Assembly: GCF_014197615.1 (NCBI RefSeq)
Contig: NZ_JACIFY010000006.1
Coordinates: forward strand, 124,001-188,000
Direction of reading: 5' to 3'
DNA from: Rhizobium esperanzae
GTDB taxonomy: Bacteria; Pseudomonadota; Alphaproteobacteria; Rhizobiales; Rhizobiaceae
DNA: 64,000 nt
Positions 8,549 through 17,595 of the stretch are shown in pieces. Within the stretch, counting starts at the first letter, position 1, and the number at the start of each line of letters is the position of its first letter. The notes below the pieces were generated by a model. It had not been told where the DNA came from. It searched no databases and was given only the letters and a program-made list of their open reading frames with translations. The position numbers and the translations under genes were made by a program.

Positions 8549-10135
8549 TCAAGGCTGCTGCGGCTGCGCAGGCACCGCGTCCTGATCCGGCTCCTGTCCC
8601 TGTTCCGGCTCCTGTTCCTGATCTGGCTCCAGTCCCTGATCTTGTTCCTGGTCCTGGTCTGTCTCCAGCCCCTGATCCGGACCATCCGGTCCCTTGATCT
8701 GCTGGCCATTGACCGCCACGGAACCATCGCGGCTGACACTGATGTCCCAGCGCGAACGGCCGTCCGCATCGGTCTTGGCAAAGCCCTTCACCATCATGAT
8801 GCCGAACGAAACCTGATTGAGATCGGGATCCGTCTTTGCGAGTTCCTGAATGGCAGTGATCGTCTTGTCGAGATCGCGGGCAAGGATCGTCGCCTCCATC
8901 GAATAGTCCTTCTGGCTATCGACCCGCCCCTCGATCTTGCCCGTCATATCGACATCATAGACCTGCGACTTGGCGCTGATCTTCGGAAACTCCACGGTGA
9001 GCCGACCATCGCGGAACAGCTTCTTCGACATCTCCTCGCCGGTCTTTTCCGGCGCCGCATCATTAAGATCCGCTGCCATGAGGGCGTCGCCAAAGCTTGC
9101 GAAATCCAGGTTCGGAAGAGCAAGTTGGAAATCGAAGCTGGTGGGCATGAATGCCGAATAGGTTGCCGGCATCAGCGGCGTGTCGAGACTGATCTCCTGC
9201 GCGTTCATGCCGAAACCGAAACGCATGGCGTCACTCGGCCCGTCGATGGCGAGGTTATAGCCGAATGCCTTGGCGCCGCCCTTGCCCATCTCGCTGCTGA
9301 CAGTCAGATCGTTGACCCCGATCGTCTCGCTGAACAAGGTCAGAAGCGGGAAGGCTTCCTTCACAATTCCCTTGATCTTGTCGCTGTTTTCCGGGCTCAA
9401 CTTATCTTCATCGAGATGGTCGAGCACGAAGAAGACCATCTCGCGAATCTGTTTTGCCGGCAGACCGTTCACCTTGGCCTCGGCATTGATCGAGCCGGCA
9501 CGGAATTCAACAGGCGGCATTTGCAGGCCGGAAACCTGCTCGACGAAACCCGACATCGAGCCGGTGCCGACAAAATCGACGCGTCCGTTGCCGCCTGCAC
9601 TGTCCGACGAACTCAGCTTCTGATCCATGCCGGCGATGGTGGCATGAACTTCCTCGGTTTCGGACTTGCTTGATATCTTGATGTCCTTGGCCGCGAAGGT
9701 GCCCGAGCGCAGATAGCTGATCGCGGGGTCGAAGACGCCGGAATAAACAAGCGAAGCGATGGAATAGGTGAAATCCGTCGGCTTCTGATCCGGGCCTTTG
9801 AAGTGGCCGGAGACGTCAAACTTGTTGTCACCTTCGATGTTCCAGAGCCCGCTGTCGAGCGGCGTGGCGAACATCGAAAACGGAGTCAGCCCTTTGATCG
9901 TGAACTTCGCCGGATCGGCTTTGGCGAGCAGCTTGGCCAGATCGTAAATGACTTCGTAGCGCGTGCCCGCCGGATTGACTGATACAAGGCCGCTCTTCGC
10001 CAGGTCGGCCGGAAGCAGCTTCGTCAGAGTCTCCTTGACCGCATTGGCGCCGTCCTGGTTGATCTCCGCGCCCTCGGCCGTGGTGAAAAGGCAAAGGGCA
10101 AGCATGCTCGTTGCCGTGACAAGTTTGAGACGCAT
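8549..10135 (-). CDS. secreted protein of unknown function with acidic Gln/Glu/Asp/Pro tail
   Basis: A 528-residue protein with a Sec signal peptide (residues 1-23, cleavage after TAEGA). The body (about 25-480) is rich in beta strands, with repeated phrases such as 'xxxMTGKIEGRVDSQKDYSMEATILARDLDK' type strands, and contains no Cys-rich or catalytic motif I recognise. The last 45 or so residues are a low-complexity run of DQ, EQ, EP and GQ units encoded by imperfect DNA repeats. It is probably periplasmic or surface-exposed. I do not recognise a named family with confidence. It is a single-gene unit convergent with prs. Confidence 0.75.
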   Translation of the reverse strand: MRLKLVTATSMLALCLFTTAEGAEINQDGANAVKETLTKLLPADLAKSGLVSVNPAGTRYEVIYDLAKLLAKADPAKFTIKGLTPFSMFATPLDSGLWNIEGDNKFDVSGHFKGPDQKPTDFTYSIASLVYSGVFDPAISYLRSGTFAAKDIKISSKSETEEVHATIAGMDQKLSSSDSAGGNGRVDFVGTGSMSGFVEQVSGLQMPPVEFRAGSINAEAKVNGLPAKQIREMVFFVLDHLDEDKLSPENSDKIKGIVKEAFPLLTLFSETIGVNDLTVSSEMGKGGAKAFGYNLAIDGPSDAMRFGFGMNAQEISLDTPLMPATYSAFMPTSFDFQLALPNLDFASFGDALMAADLNDAAPEKTGEEMSKKLFRDGRLTVEFPKISAKSQVYDVDMTGKIEGRVDSQKDYSMEATILARDLDKTITAIQELAKTDPDLNQVSFGIMMVKGFAKTDADGRSRWDISVSRDGSVAVNGQQIKGPDGPDQGLETDQDQEQDQGLEPDQEQEPEQGQEPDQDAVPAQPQQP

Positions 10136-10549
10136 AGTCTGTTTTTCTCCTCAGCCGCTTTTTGATTGCGGCCATCCAAAGATGGCAACCGCGCTGATGT
10201 CAAGCCAAGTGGCGGCGCGTACTGGCAATTTTGCAGCGCGGGCGGGCGTGGATTACGAACAATTCAACGAGGTTCTTCTGGTCGAAACGGAAAGCGCGGA
10301 TGCGGGCAGTCGATCCGGGCAGATTTGCCGTCTCGACAATTGAGCACCGAGGCGAAAGCCGGTATATCAGCGAAAAATCGCCGCAATCCGCAACTTGCCT
10401 TTCCGAGCGACTTATAATATAGGCCACCGGTCCGCGTAGACACCCTTGGAGGCAACGCGGATGAGGTTGGGGTATACCCGCCTCCGGTTCGTCGGAACAA
10501 GGCTTTCGCCCACCGCTGAACTCTCCAAATAACCTCGAAAGGAATAGCC
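10136..10549. other. intergenic region upstream of rplY
   Basis: A 414-bp divergent intergenic region between the secreted-protein gene and rplY. It contains a likely rplY promoter and a roughly 125-nt untranslated leader with a possible stem (GAGGCAACG...CCCGCCTC around 10451-10487). No open frame in it has protein-like features. Confidence 0.6.
10395..10423 (+). promoter_or_regulatory. possible rplY promoter
   Basis: TTGCCT, 17 nt, TATAGG. A better -10 (TATAAT at 10413) is present but then lacks a matching -35. The start would give a leader of about 120 nt. Confidence 0.4.
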
Positions 10550-11155
10550 ATGAGCCAGGAAACTTACGAGCTCAAGGCCGAGGCGCGCGAACGGGTTGGT
10601 AAGGGGTCCGCCCGTGAACTTCGCCGCAACGGTTTGATTCCCGCTGTCATCTATGGTGACAAGCAGGCCCCCATTGCCATCGCTCTCAACACCAATGAGG
10701 TGACGAAGCGCATTCACGCCGGTGGTTTCATGACCACTGTGGCGACGATCGAAGTTGACGGCAAGAAGTTCAAGGTTCTGCCGAAGGACTACCAGCTCGA
10801 TCCGGTCCGTGACTTCACGATGCATGTCGATTTTCTGCGCGTCTCCGGCAACACCCAGGTGACCGTCGAAATCCCGGTTCACTTCATCAACGAAGAGAAG
10901 TCCCCGGGCATCAAGGTCGGTGGCGTTCTGAACATCGTCCGTCACGAAGTCGAAGTCCATTGCCCGGCCGACGCGATCCCTGAATTCTTCAACGTTGACC
11001 TCAACGGCAAGAAGATCGGCGACAGCATTCATATTTCGGAAGTCACCCTGCCGAAGGGCGTCACGACGGTCATCGACCGCGACTTCACGATCGCGACCAT
11101 CATTGCCCCGGCTGGCGGCGTTGATGAAGCTGCTGAAGGCGGAGCCGAAGCCTGA
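10550..11155 (+). CDS. rplY: 50S ribosomal protein L25 / general stress protein Ctc
   Basis: Binds 5S rRNA in the large ribosomal subunit. The 201-residue product is the long, Ctc/TL5-type form: an N-terminal L25 domain (about 5-95, [25 protein letters not shown]) and a C-terminal beta domain (about 100-190, [23 protein letters not shown]). A GAAAGGA ribosome site precedes the ATG. A strong terminator follows. In many alphaproteobacteria rplY is next to pth and ychF; here other genes separate them. Confidence 0.96.
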   Translation: MSQETYELKAEARERVGKGSARELRRNGLIPAVIYGDKQAPIAIALNTNEVTKRIHAGGFMTTVATIEVDGKKFKVLPKDYQLDPVRDFTMHVDFLRVSGNTQVTVEIPVHFINEEKSPGIKVGGVLNIVRHEVEVHCPADAIPEFFNVDLNGKKIGDSIHISEVTLPKGVTTVIDRDFTIATIIAPAGGVDEAAEGGAEA

Positions 11156-11183
11156 TCGCTTCGACCAGTTTGTAAAGCATACG

Positions 11184-11218
11184 GCCCGCTTTCCCGTGAA
11201 CTGGGAAGGCGGGCTTTT
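11184..11218 (+). terminator. terminator after rplY
   Basis: GCCCGCTTTCCC, 7-nt loop, GGGAAGGCGGGC, then TTTT: a 12-bp stem with one G-T wobble, 28 nt after the rplY stop. Confidence 0.9.
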
Positions 11219-11347
11219 CATTGCCCGGCAAAGGCCTCCGTTTCAGCAAATTTAATATATTCGTGAAAGCATGCCCCGTCAGCTGCGATGAAGCCGGCCC
11301 GAACGCGCGACAGCAAATATGGCCGGCCTGGGGGAGTAAACGGAACC

Positions 11348-13699
11348 ATGAGCAATTCCGTTGAGAACAGATTTTTTGGGATTGTTTGCGGAGCGCTGCT
11401 TGTTTTTGTCGCTCCTCTCTTTGTTCTCTTCCTTTTTCTTTCCTCGGAACGGGCCGACAAGGAAATACGCGACCATATTTCCGTTCTTCTTGTCGCCAAT
11501 GCCCAGGCGCTGGCAAAGCCGCTCTGGGATCTCGATGAGGAAAGCGTCACGCAGATCAGCGCGACGGTCGTTTCCCAGGGCGCCATCGTCAAGGTCGAGG
11601 TGCGCGACCAGTCGGGTCAGCTCGACGTCAGCCAGTCCACCATTCCGCGCTCCTTCGACGGCAAGCTCGTGCAGGTGTCGCGCGCCATCATCTACAACAC
11701 CGTCGACGGCCCGAAGAACCTCGGCAGCATCAGCGTTTATTATCCCGCGCTCGGCCTGTTTTCCGGCCTGAAGCAGGAAGAAGTCGTCTTCATCTCGATC
11801 TTCATCTTCGCCGTGCTCGCCGTTTTCGGCACGGCGCTGATCGGTAACCGGTTCTTCGTCATCCAGCCGCTTATGCGGCTGACCGCAGCGATCGAGGCCA
11901 CCCGCCAGTTGGGCTCCCGTCATCATGTCGACTGGCAGTCGAACGATGAGATGGGCCGGCTTGCCCGCAGCTTCAACGAGATGCAGACAAAGCTCGAAAG
12001 CGAAGAAAAAGAGTTGAAGCTCGCCCACCGCCGCGCCACCGACATCTATAATCTGACGCCCGCCATGCTCTTCTCGCTCGATGAGGAAGACCGCATCACC
12101 GCCGTCAGCGACTACTGGCTGCTTGCCACGGGTTATAACCGCGCCGCCGTCATCGGCCGCAACTTCGCCGATCTCGTCACATCGGCCACCCGCGACAAGT
12201 TCGTCAGGCGCCGCCAGGCTGAAACTGGCATGACCGTCACCGTCAAGTTCGTCTGCCTGGATGGCCGCACCATGGACGTCCTCATCATGGAATCGGAGGC
12301 GGAAGCCGGCGCTCACGATCGCCTCTCGCTGTCGGTCATGACCGATGTGACCGAACTCAAGGCCTCCGAGGACCGCAATCACCGCCAGGCGATCACCGAT
12401 CACCTGACCGGGCTTCTCAATCGCCAGGGCTTCGAAGCCGTCCTCGACAACAAGATCGCCGCCGCCGACGCGGCCGGCCAGGAGCTTGCCTGCCTCTTCG
12501 TCGATCTCGATCGCTTCAAGTGGATCAACGACAATATGGGCCATGCCGCCGGCGACATGGCGCTGGTCGAACTTGTCGAGCGCCTGAAGACCTTTCTTGC
12601 CCCCTCCGATGAGGCGGCGCGTCTCGGCGGCGACGAATTTGCCATCCTGCTGCCGGCCAAGGACGCCGAAAAACGTGCCAGGATGATGTGCGAGCAGATC
12701 GCCTCGATCTTCGAAACGCCGTTCGCCCCCGACATGCATCTGAGTGCTTCCGTCGGCATCGCCATTTATCCGCACCATGCCGCAACCGCGGCCGAACTGC
12801 TGCAGAAATCCGACCTGGCGATGTATGCCAAGAAGCGCGACGGCAAGAATGGCGCGCAGCTCTTCGACAACGCCATGCTCGACCGCGCCCGCAGCCGCGC
12901 CGAGATCGAAGCCAATATCGAAGCCGGCCTCGTCGACAACTGGTTCGAGGCTTTCCTGCAGCCGATCGTCAATCTGAACGGTCGCGGCATTGCCGGTTTC
13001 GAAGCGCTGATGCGCCTCAACCATCCGCAGAAAGGCTTGATGCCGCCGGCCGAAATCATCAGCGTCGCCGAAGAGACGGCAAAGATCGTCCGCGTCGGCA
13101 ACGTCATCATGGAAAAGGCGATCGCCAATCTCGCGAAGATTTCCCGCATATCAGGCATGCAGGATACTTATCTCGCCATCAACTTCTCGCCGCTGCAGTT
13201 CGAGCCGGCGCTGCCGGCCCGCCTTGCCGCGATCGTCGGTCGCCATGGCATCCGCCCGGAACGCATCGTCGTCGAGATCACGGAAGCCGTGCTGATGCAC
13301 GACAACCCACAAATCCGCATGATCGTCACGGAGCTTCGCCATTTCGGCTGCCGCATTGCGCTGGACGATTTCGGCACCGGCTATTCGTCGCTGAGCTATC
13401 TCAACCGCTTCCCGGTCGATATCATCAAGATCGACCAGTCGTTCACCCGCGCGATCAACGACGGCGACGACGACGTGCGCCAGAAGAGCCGCATGCTGAT
13501 CGAAGGCATTACCACGCTCTCGCACAAGATGAACTGCACCGTCATCGCCGAGGGCATCGAGACCGAAGAGGAATGCCGCACGCTCCACCAGATGGGGCTT
13601 GATTATGGCCAGGGCTACCTCTTCCACCGTCCACAGCACGCTGCCGTACTCATCGAGGAACTGATGGCCTTGCAATCGGCCGTCGCGCGGGCCTCTTGA
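11348..13699 (+). CDS. membrane sensor HAMP-PAS-GGDEF-EAL protein (cyclic-di-GMP turnover)
   Basis: A 783-residue inner-membrane protein. One TM segment is at about 8-30, a periplasmic sensor domain at about 31-140, a second TM at about 145-167, HAMP at about 168-220, PAS at about 225-335, GGDEF at about 345-500 (intact GGDEF at 427-431) and EAL at about 520-775 (EAL at 552-554, then DDFGTGYSSLSYL). Both the cyclase and phosphodiesterase signatures look intact, so either or both activities are possible. The ATG before SNSVEN was chosen for a GGGGGAG site 10 nt upstream. The next gene, a periplasmic solute-binding protein, starts about 25 nt later and may present a ligand to the sensor domain; that link is inference. 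Confidence 0.93.
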   Translation: MSNSVENRFFGIVCGALLVFVAPLFVLFLFLSSERADKEIRDHISVLLVANAQALAKPLWDLDEESVTQISATVVSQGAIVKVEVRDQSGQLDVSQSTIPRSFDGKLVQVSRAIIYNTVDGPKNLGSISVYYPALGLFSGLKQEEVVFISIFIFAVLAVFGTALIGNRFFVIQPLMRLTAAIEATRQLGSRHHVDWQSNDEMGRLARSFNEMQTKLESEEKELKLAHRRATDIYNLTPAMLFSLDEEDRITAVSDYWLLATGYNRAAVIGRNFADLVTSATRDKFVRRRQAETGMTVTVKFVCLDGRTMDVLIMESEAEAGAHDRLSLSVMTDVTELKASEDRNHRQAITDHLTGLLNRQGFEAVLDNKIAAADAAGQELACLFVDLDRFKWINDNMGHAAGDMALVELVERLKTFLAPSDEAARLGGDEFAILLPAKDAEKRARMMCEQIASIFETPFAPDMHLSASVGIAIYPHHAATAAELLQKSDLAMYAKKRDGKNGAQLFDNAMLDRARSRAEIEANIEAGLVDNWFEAFLQPIVNLNGRGIAGFEALMRLNHPQKGLMPPAEIISVAEETAKIVRVGNVIMEKAIANLAKISRISGMQDTYLAINFSPLQFEPALPARLAAIVGRHGIRPERIVVEITEAVLMHDNPQIRMIVTELRHFGCRIALDDFGTGYSSLSYLNRFPVDIIKIDQSFTRAINDGDDDVRQKSRMLIEGITTLSHKMNCTVIAEGIETEEECRTLHQMGLDYGQGYLFHRPQHAAVLIEELMALQSAVARAS

Positions 13700-13724
13700 A
13701 GGAAGGATAAAGGAGATGATGACG

Positions 13725-14438
13725 ATGAAAAAGCTCCTGCTTCTCGCATGTCTGGCGCTGCCCTGCACCGCCCATGCGCAAACGGTGACCTTCACAACCG
13801 AGGACTATGCCCCCTTCAATTATCGGGACGGCAAGGAGATCAAGGGCGCGACCGTCGAGCAGGTCGAGAAGGTAATGGCCGCGATCGGCGTCGATTACAC
13901 GATCGACATCATGCCCTGGGCGCGCGCTTTCAGCCTCGCCCGCACTGCGCCGATGACCTGTGTCTTTGCAACCGCTCACAATAGCGCCCGTGACTCATTG
14001 TTCAAATGGGTGGAACCGCTGCTCATCGACCGCAACATCCTGATTACCCGCAAGGGCTCGGGCGTCACCGCCAGCAATCTGGACGAGGCGAAGAAATATA
14101 CGATCGGTACGCAGCGCGAGGATTATACCGAGACGATCCTGAAGGAGAAGGGCTTCACCAAGCTTGATGTCGCCAGCGACTTCAACGCGACGCTGCGCAA
14201 GCTGCTCGGCGGGCGCATCGACATGATGCCGATCTCCGAACTCTATTTCGAAAAGCTGAAGGCCGACCAGCCGGTGGAGATGGTCACCGTACTCTCCGCC
14301 CAGCCGATGGGCATCGCCTGCGAGAAGAGCTTTCCGGAAGAGCTGCGCGTGAAGATGCAGGCTGCTCTGGACAAGCTGATCGCCGATGGCGACCAGAAGC
14401 AGATCTTCCAGAAATACGGCATGAACCTGTCGGAGTGA
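13725..14438 (+). CDS. periplasmic solute-binding protein (SBP family 3)
   Basis: A 237-residue protein with a Sec signal peptide (MKKLLLLACLALPCTAHA, cleaved before QTV). It then has a type 3 solute-binding fold: VTFTTEDYAPFNYRDGKEIKG at the mature N-terminus and a C-terminal KMQAALDKLIADGDQKQIFQKYG helix. Family members bind polar amino acids or similar ligands; here no ABC permease or ATPase is adjacent. Three ATGs in frame are possible (13716, 13719, 13725); the last is best spaced, 9 nt from AAAGGAG. It is probably co-transcribed with the GGDEF-EAL gene. Confidence 0.85.
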   Translation: MKKLLLLACLALPCTAHAQTVTFTTEDYAPFNYRDGKEIKGATVEQVEKVMAAIGVDYTIDIMPWARAFSLARTAPMTCVFATAHNSARDSLFKWVEPLLIDRNILITRKGSGVTASNLDEAKKYTIGTQREDYTETILKEKGFTKLDVASDFNATLRKLLGGRIDMMPISELYFEKLKADQPVEMVTVLSAQPMGIACEKSFPEELRVKMQAALDKLIADGDQKQIFQKYGMNLSE

Positions 14439-14525
14439 CTTCGACGGACACTGCCCTTTCGACTTGACTTTGGGTTCATTTCCAGATGGTGAACGGCGGG
14501 AAGTTCTAGCGAGGGAAGACCGACC

Positions 14526-15257
14526 ATGCTGATCATCGCAGGTCTCGGCAATCCCGGCGGCAAATACGCCGGCAACCGCCACAATATCGGATTCATGGCC
14601 GTCGACGCCATTCATCGGCGCTACAGCTTCTCGCCCTGGTCGAAGAAGTTCAGGGCCGAAATCGCCGAGGGCGAGCTTGGCGGCGAAAAGGTGCTGCTGA
14701 TCAAGCCGCAGACCTTCATGAACCTCTCCGGCGAGGCCGTCGGCGAAGCTATGCGCTTCTACAAGCTCCAGCCCGCCGATCTTGTCGCCATCTACGACGA
14801 ACTCGATCTTCCCCAGGGCAAAGCCCGGCTGAAGACCGGCGGCGGCCACGGCGGCCACAACGGCATCAAATCACTGGACGCCCATTGCGGCAAGGAATAC
14901 CGGCGGCTGCGCCTCGGCATCGGCCATCCCGGCGTCAAGGAAATGGTGCAGAACCATGTGCTCGGCGATTTCGCCAAGGCCGACAAAGTCTGGCTGGAAC
15001 CGCTTCTCGATACGCTCGCCGACAATGCCGATATGCTGGTGCGAAACGAAGATTCGCAGCTGATGAACAAGATCGCGCTGGCGCTCGGCGGCAAGGCCGA
15101 GGAAGAAAAGCCGCGAAAGGAAAGCAAGAATAGCGACCAGAAACCGGCCGGCCAGTCGCATATCCGCCAGGCCCGCAACAGCAATCAGCCGAAGCTGCCA
15201 ACCAGCGGCCCGATGGCCGAGATGCTGAAGAAGATGTTCGGCAACAAAGGGGAATGA
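14526..15257 (+). CDS. pth: peptidyl-tRNA hydrolase
   Basis: Releases tRNA from peptidyl-tRNA that has dropped off the ribosome. The 243-residue product has the core motifs [21 protein letters not shown] (catalytic His at residue 19), [34 protein letters not shown] and [10 protein letters not shown]. The C-terminus beyond about 190 is a charged K/E/Q-rich extension, longer than the E. coli enzyme and usual in Rhizobiales. The stop overlaps the start of the following GNAT gene by 4 nt. Confidence 0.96.
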   Translation: MLIIAGLGNPGGKYAGNRHNIGFMAVDAIHRRYSFSPWSKKFRAEIAEGELGGEKVLLIKPQTFMNLSGEAVGEAMRFYKLQPADLVAIYDELDLPQGKARLKTGGGHGGHNGIKSLDAHCGKEYRRLRLGIGHPGVKEMVQNHVLGDFAKADKVWLEPLLDTLADNADMLVRNEDSQLMNKIALALGGKAEEEKPRKESKNSDQKPAGQSHIRQARNSNQPKLPTSGPMAEMLKKMFGNKGE

Positions 15258-15715
15258 AGCTCGTGCCGGACCGGGATTTCGCTATCCGCCGCGCTGCATC
15301 AGGCGATCTCCCGGGGCTGACCGTCCTCTACCAGCATCTGAACCCGACGGATCCGCTTCTCGACGAAGCCACGGCAGAAGAACGCTTCTCCGCCATACTC
15401 GCCCAGCCAGGCATGACGGTATTCATCGGCTTTGCCGGTGATTTGGCCGCTACCACCGCCACCCTGATCGTCGTACCGAACCTGACACGGAGCGGCGCCT
15501 CCTATGCGCTGATTGAAAACGTCATTACCCATGCCGATCATCGCCGGCATGGGTACGCCGGCGCCGTCATCAAACATGCCGTGAATGAGGCCTGGAAGGC
15601 CGGCTGCTATAAAGTGATGCTGCTGACCGGCTCCAAGAACCCGGCAACGCTGCGTTTCTACGAGAATTGCGGCTTCGTGCAGGACAAGACCGGCTATCAG
15701 ATCCGCCGGCCCTGA
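15254..15715 (+). CDS. GNAT family N-acetyltransferase
   Basis: A 153-residue acetyl-CoA-dependent acetyltransferase. The acetyl-CoA loop is the [21 protein letters not shown] segment (RRHGYAG at about 96-102), followed by [24 protein letters not shown], the usual motif B end. Substrate unknown. Its ATG overlaps the pth stop codon (ATGA), so translation is coupled. Confidence 0.88.
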   Translation: MKLVPDRDFAIRRAASGDLPGLTVLYQHLNPTDPLLDEATAEERFSAILAQPGMTVFIGFAGDLAATTATLIVVPNLTRSGASYALIENVITHADHRRHGYAGAVIKHAVNEAWKAGCYKVMLLTGSKNPATLRFYENCGFVQDKTGYQIRRP

Positions 15716-15726
15716 GTTCAAGGGAG

Positions 15727-16038
15727 CTATTCCTCAGGCTCCGTGGTGAACATCAGCGGGAATCCCATCTCCTTGGCAAGGTCGATACCCTCCTTGGCCT
15801 TGGTCTCGGCAATATCCCTGGCGCAGACGACGACCACGCAGGAGCCGAGCTTGTGCGCCGTCATCATCACCCGGTAGCCCGTCTCCTCGCTCATGCGGAA
15901 AACGACCTTGAGGATCACGATGACGAATTCGCGCGGCGTATAATCGTCGTTGACGAGAATGACCTTGTAGAGCTTCGGCCTGTCCAGCTTCGGCTTCACC
16001 TTGGTCTTCGGTTTCAGGGCAATGTCATTGTCACTCAT
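15727..16038 (-). CDS. clpS: ATP-dependent Clp protease adaptor ClpS
   Basis: Adaptor that docks on ClpA and delivers N-degron substrates to ClpAP. The 103-residue product has an N-terminal flexible tail rich in lysine (KPKTKVKPKLDRPKLYK), the core VILVNDDYTPREFVIVIL with the substrate-pocket NDD, and HKLGSCVVVVCARDIAETKA. The conserved Met after TP is replaced (TPREFV). Alphaproteobacteria commonly carry two ClpS paralogues, and this shorter one looks like the ClpS2 type; that subtype call is tentative. A clpP gene is elsewhere in the window. Confidence 0.92.
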   Translation of the reverse strand: MSDNDIALKPKTKVKPKLDRPKLYKVILVNDDYTPREFVIVILKVVFRMSEETGYRVMMTAHKLGSCVVVVCARDIAETKAKEGIDLAKEMGFPLMFTTEPEE

Positions 16039-16357
16039 CGGAAAAATCCAGCCGTTGATGACATGGGGTCAGGAATTTCAAAACCAATTCATCGAGGTCG
16101 ACGACGAATTTTCGACAGCCATCGTCGCGGTTGCCGGCGTTAAAACAGGCCGAACCTGACCACGGGCTTTGATAGAGAGATGGTCAGACGCATTCCGGCG
16201 AAATCCGCAATGCGTCAAAATCCTCGTTGCTTTCAAGAATAGGACAGCACCAATCGATCGACAAGTCAGCGACGGTAAAAGCTCTCTAAGACTTGACCAT
16301 ATTGCTCCTTTATCCCATAGGCAACCACAAGGAATTCAAGAACAGCAGGTTTTAGCC
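16039..16357. other. divergent intergenic region clpS-ychF
   Basis: A 319-bp region holding the ychF promoter and presumably the clpS promoter. No protein-like frame is present; a plus-strand extension of ychF upstream lacks conserved sequence. Confidence 0.6.
16292..16320 (+). promoter_or_regulatory. ychF promoter
   Basis: CTTGAC, exactly 17 nt, CCATAG; the -35 is a full match to the rhizobial housekeeping consensus. It lies 37 nt upstream of the ychF ATG. Confidence 0.6.
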
Positions 16358-17461
16358 ATGGGCTTCAAATGCGGCATCGTCGGTCTGCCGAACGTCGGCA
16401 AATCGACCCTCTTCAACGCGCTCACCAAGACGGCGGCGGCACAGGCGGCGAACTACCCCTTCTGCACCATCGAGCCGAACACCGGCGAAGTCGCCGTGCC
16501 CGATCCGCGCATGCGCAAGCTTGCCGACATTGCCAAGTCGAAGGAATTGATCCCGACCCGCATCTCTTTCGTCGACATCGCCGGCCTGGTGCGCGGCGCC
16601 TCGAAGGGTGAAGGCCTCGGCAACCAGTTCCTCGCCAATATCCGCGAAGTCGATGCGATCGTCCATGTGCTGCGCTGCTTCGAAGACAGCGACATCACCC
16701 ATGTCGAAGGCCGCATCAATCCGGTCGCCGATGCCGAGACGATCGAGACCGAGCTGATGCTCGCCGACCTCGAAAGCCTGGAGCGCCGCACCGAGCAGAC
16801 GCGCAAGCGCGCCACCAGCAAGGACAAGGATTCCATGGCGATGCTGCCGATCATGGAAGCGTCGCTGAAGCTGCTCAATGAGGGCAAGCCGGTGCGCACG
16901 CTGCTGTCGACGCTGGATGCCGAGGAAATCGCCATCCTCAAGGGGCTCAACCTCCTCACCTCACATCCCGTGCTCTACGTCTGCAACGTCGCTGAGGCCG
17001 AGGCTTCGACCGGCAATGAATTCACCGAGGCCGTCGCCGCCATGGCCAGGGAACAGGGTGCCGAAACCGTCGTCATCTCGGCGGCGATCGAGGCTGAGGT
17101 TGCCCAGCTTCCCGAGGAGGAGGCCAAGGAATTCCTCTCGGCCCTCGATCTGGATGAAGCCGGTCTCGACCGGCTGATCCGCGCCGGCTACAAGCTGCTC
17201 CACCTCATCACCTATTTCACCGTCGGCCCGAAGGAAACGCGCGCCTGGACGATCGAGCGCGGCACGAAGGCGCCGCAGGCCGCCGGCGTCATCCATTCCG
17301 ATTTCGAGCGCGGCTTCATCCGCGCCAACACCATCGCCTATGACGACTACATCAAGTTCAACGGCGAAGTCGGCGCCAAGGATGCCGGCAAGGCGCGCGA
17401 CGAAGGCAAGGAATACGTCGTCCAGGACGGCGACGTCATCCACTTCCGTTTCAACACGTGA
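16358..17461 (+). CDS. ychF: redox-regulated ATPase YchF (Obg-family)
   Basis: Ribosome-associated P-loop NTPase of the TRAFAC class. The 367-residue product has Walker A GLPNVGKST (9-17), switch region FVDIAGLVRGASKGEGLGN, and NVAE (about 209-212) in place of NKxD. The Glu is the hallmark of YchF's preference for ATP. A C-terminal TGS-like domain holds LITYFTVGPKETRAWTI and ERGFIRANTIAYDDYI. The start is the ATG before GFKCGIVG, where homologues begin. Confidence 0.96.
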   Translation: MGFKCGIVGLPNVGKSTLFNALTKTAAAQAANYPFCTIEPNTGEVAVPDPRMRKLADIAKSKELIPTRISFVDIAGLVRGASKGEGLGNQFLANIREVDAIVHVLRCFEDSDITHVEGRINPVADAETIETELMLADLESLERRTEQTRKRATSKDKDSMAMLPIMEASLKLLNEGKPVRTLLSTLDAEEIAILKGLNLLTSHPVLYVCNVAEAEASTGNEFTEAVAAMAREQGAETVVISAAIEAEVAQLPEEEAKEFLSALDLDEAGLDRLIRAGYKLLHLITYFTVGPKETRAWTIERGTKAPQAAGVIHSDFERGFIRANTIAYDDYIKFNGEVGAKDAGKARDEGKEYVVQDGDVIHFRFNT

Positions 17462-17497
17462 CCGAGCGACGCTGCCGCCTAAGAAGAGGATGATTTT

Positions 17498-17595
17498 AGG
17501 CCGAAGCGGCCTTAAATCTGAATCCTGTTCTAAATTAATAAGTTAGAGCATGATGTCGCCGAAAACCGCTCACACTTTTCGGCATCATGCTCTAG
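17498..17595 (-). repeat. mosaic repeat copy B (inverted relative to copy C2)
   Basis: The reverse complement reads TAGAGCATGATGCCGAAAAG, continues through GCGGTTTTCGGCGAC, ATCATGCTCTAA, and GAACAGGATTCAGAT, and ends in a GGCCG palindrome. Nearly the same series of blocks occurs in direct orientation at 18820-18915. The element overlaps the TAG stop of the DUF2157 gene. Confidence 0.85.

Noticed and set aside
8549..8700. CRISPR-like repeat array
   Set aside because: Repeats are in frame within a coding region, of variable length, without unique spacers.
11279..13024. 581-codon minus-strand frame opposite the GGDEF-EAL gene
   Set aside because: The plus-strand protein has intact GGDEF and EAL motifs; the minus frame is compositionally odd and lacks any domain.
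14463..14491. pth promoter with a CTTGAC -35
   Set aside because: CTTGAC is a perfect -35, but the sequence 17 nt downstream (ATGGTG) is not a plausible -10.
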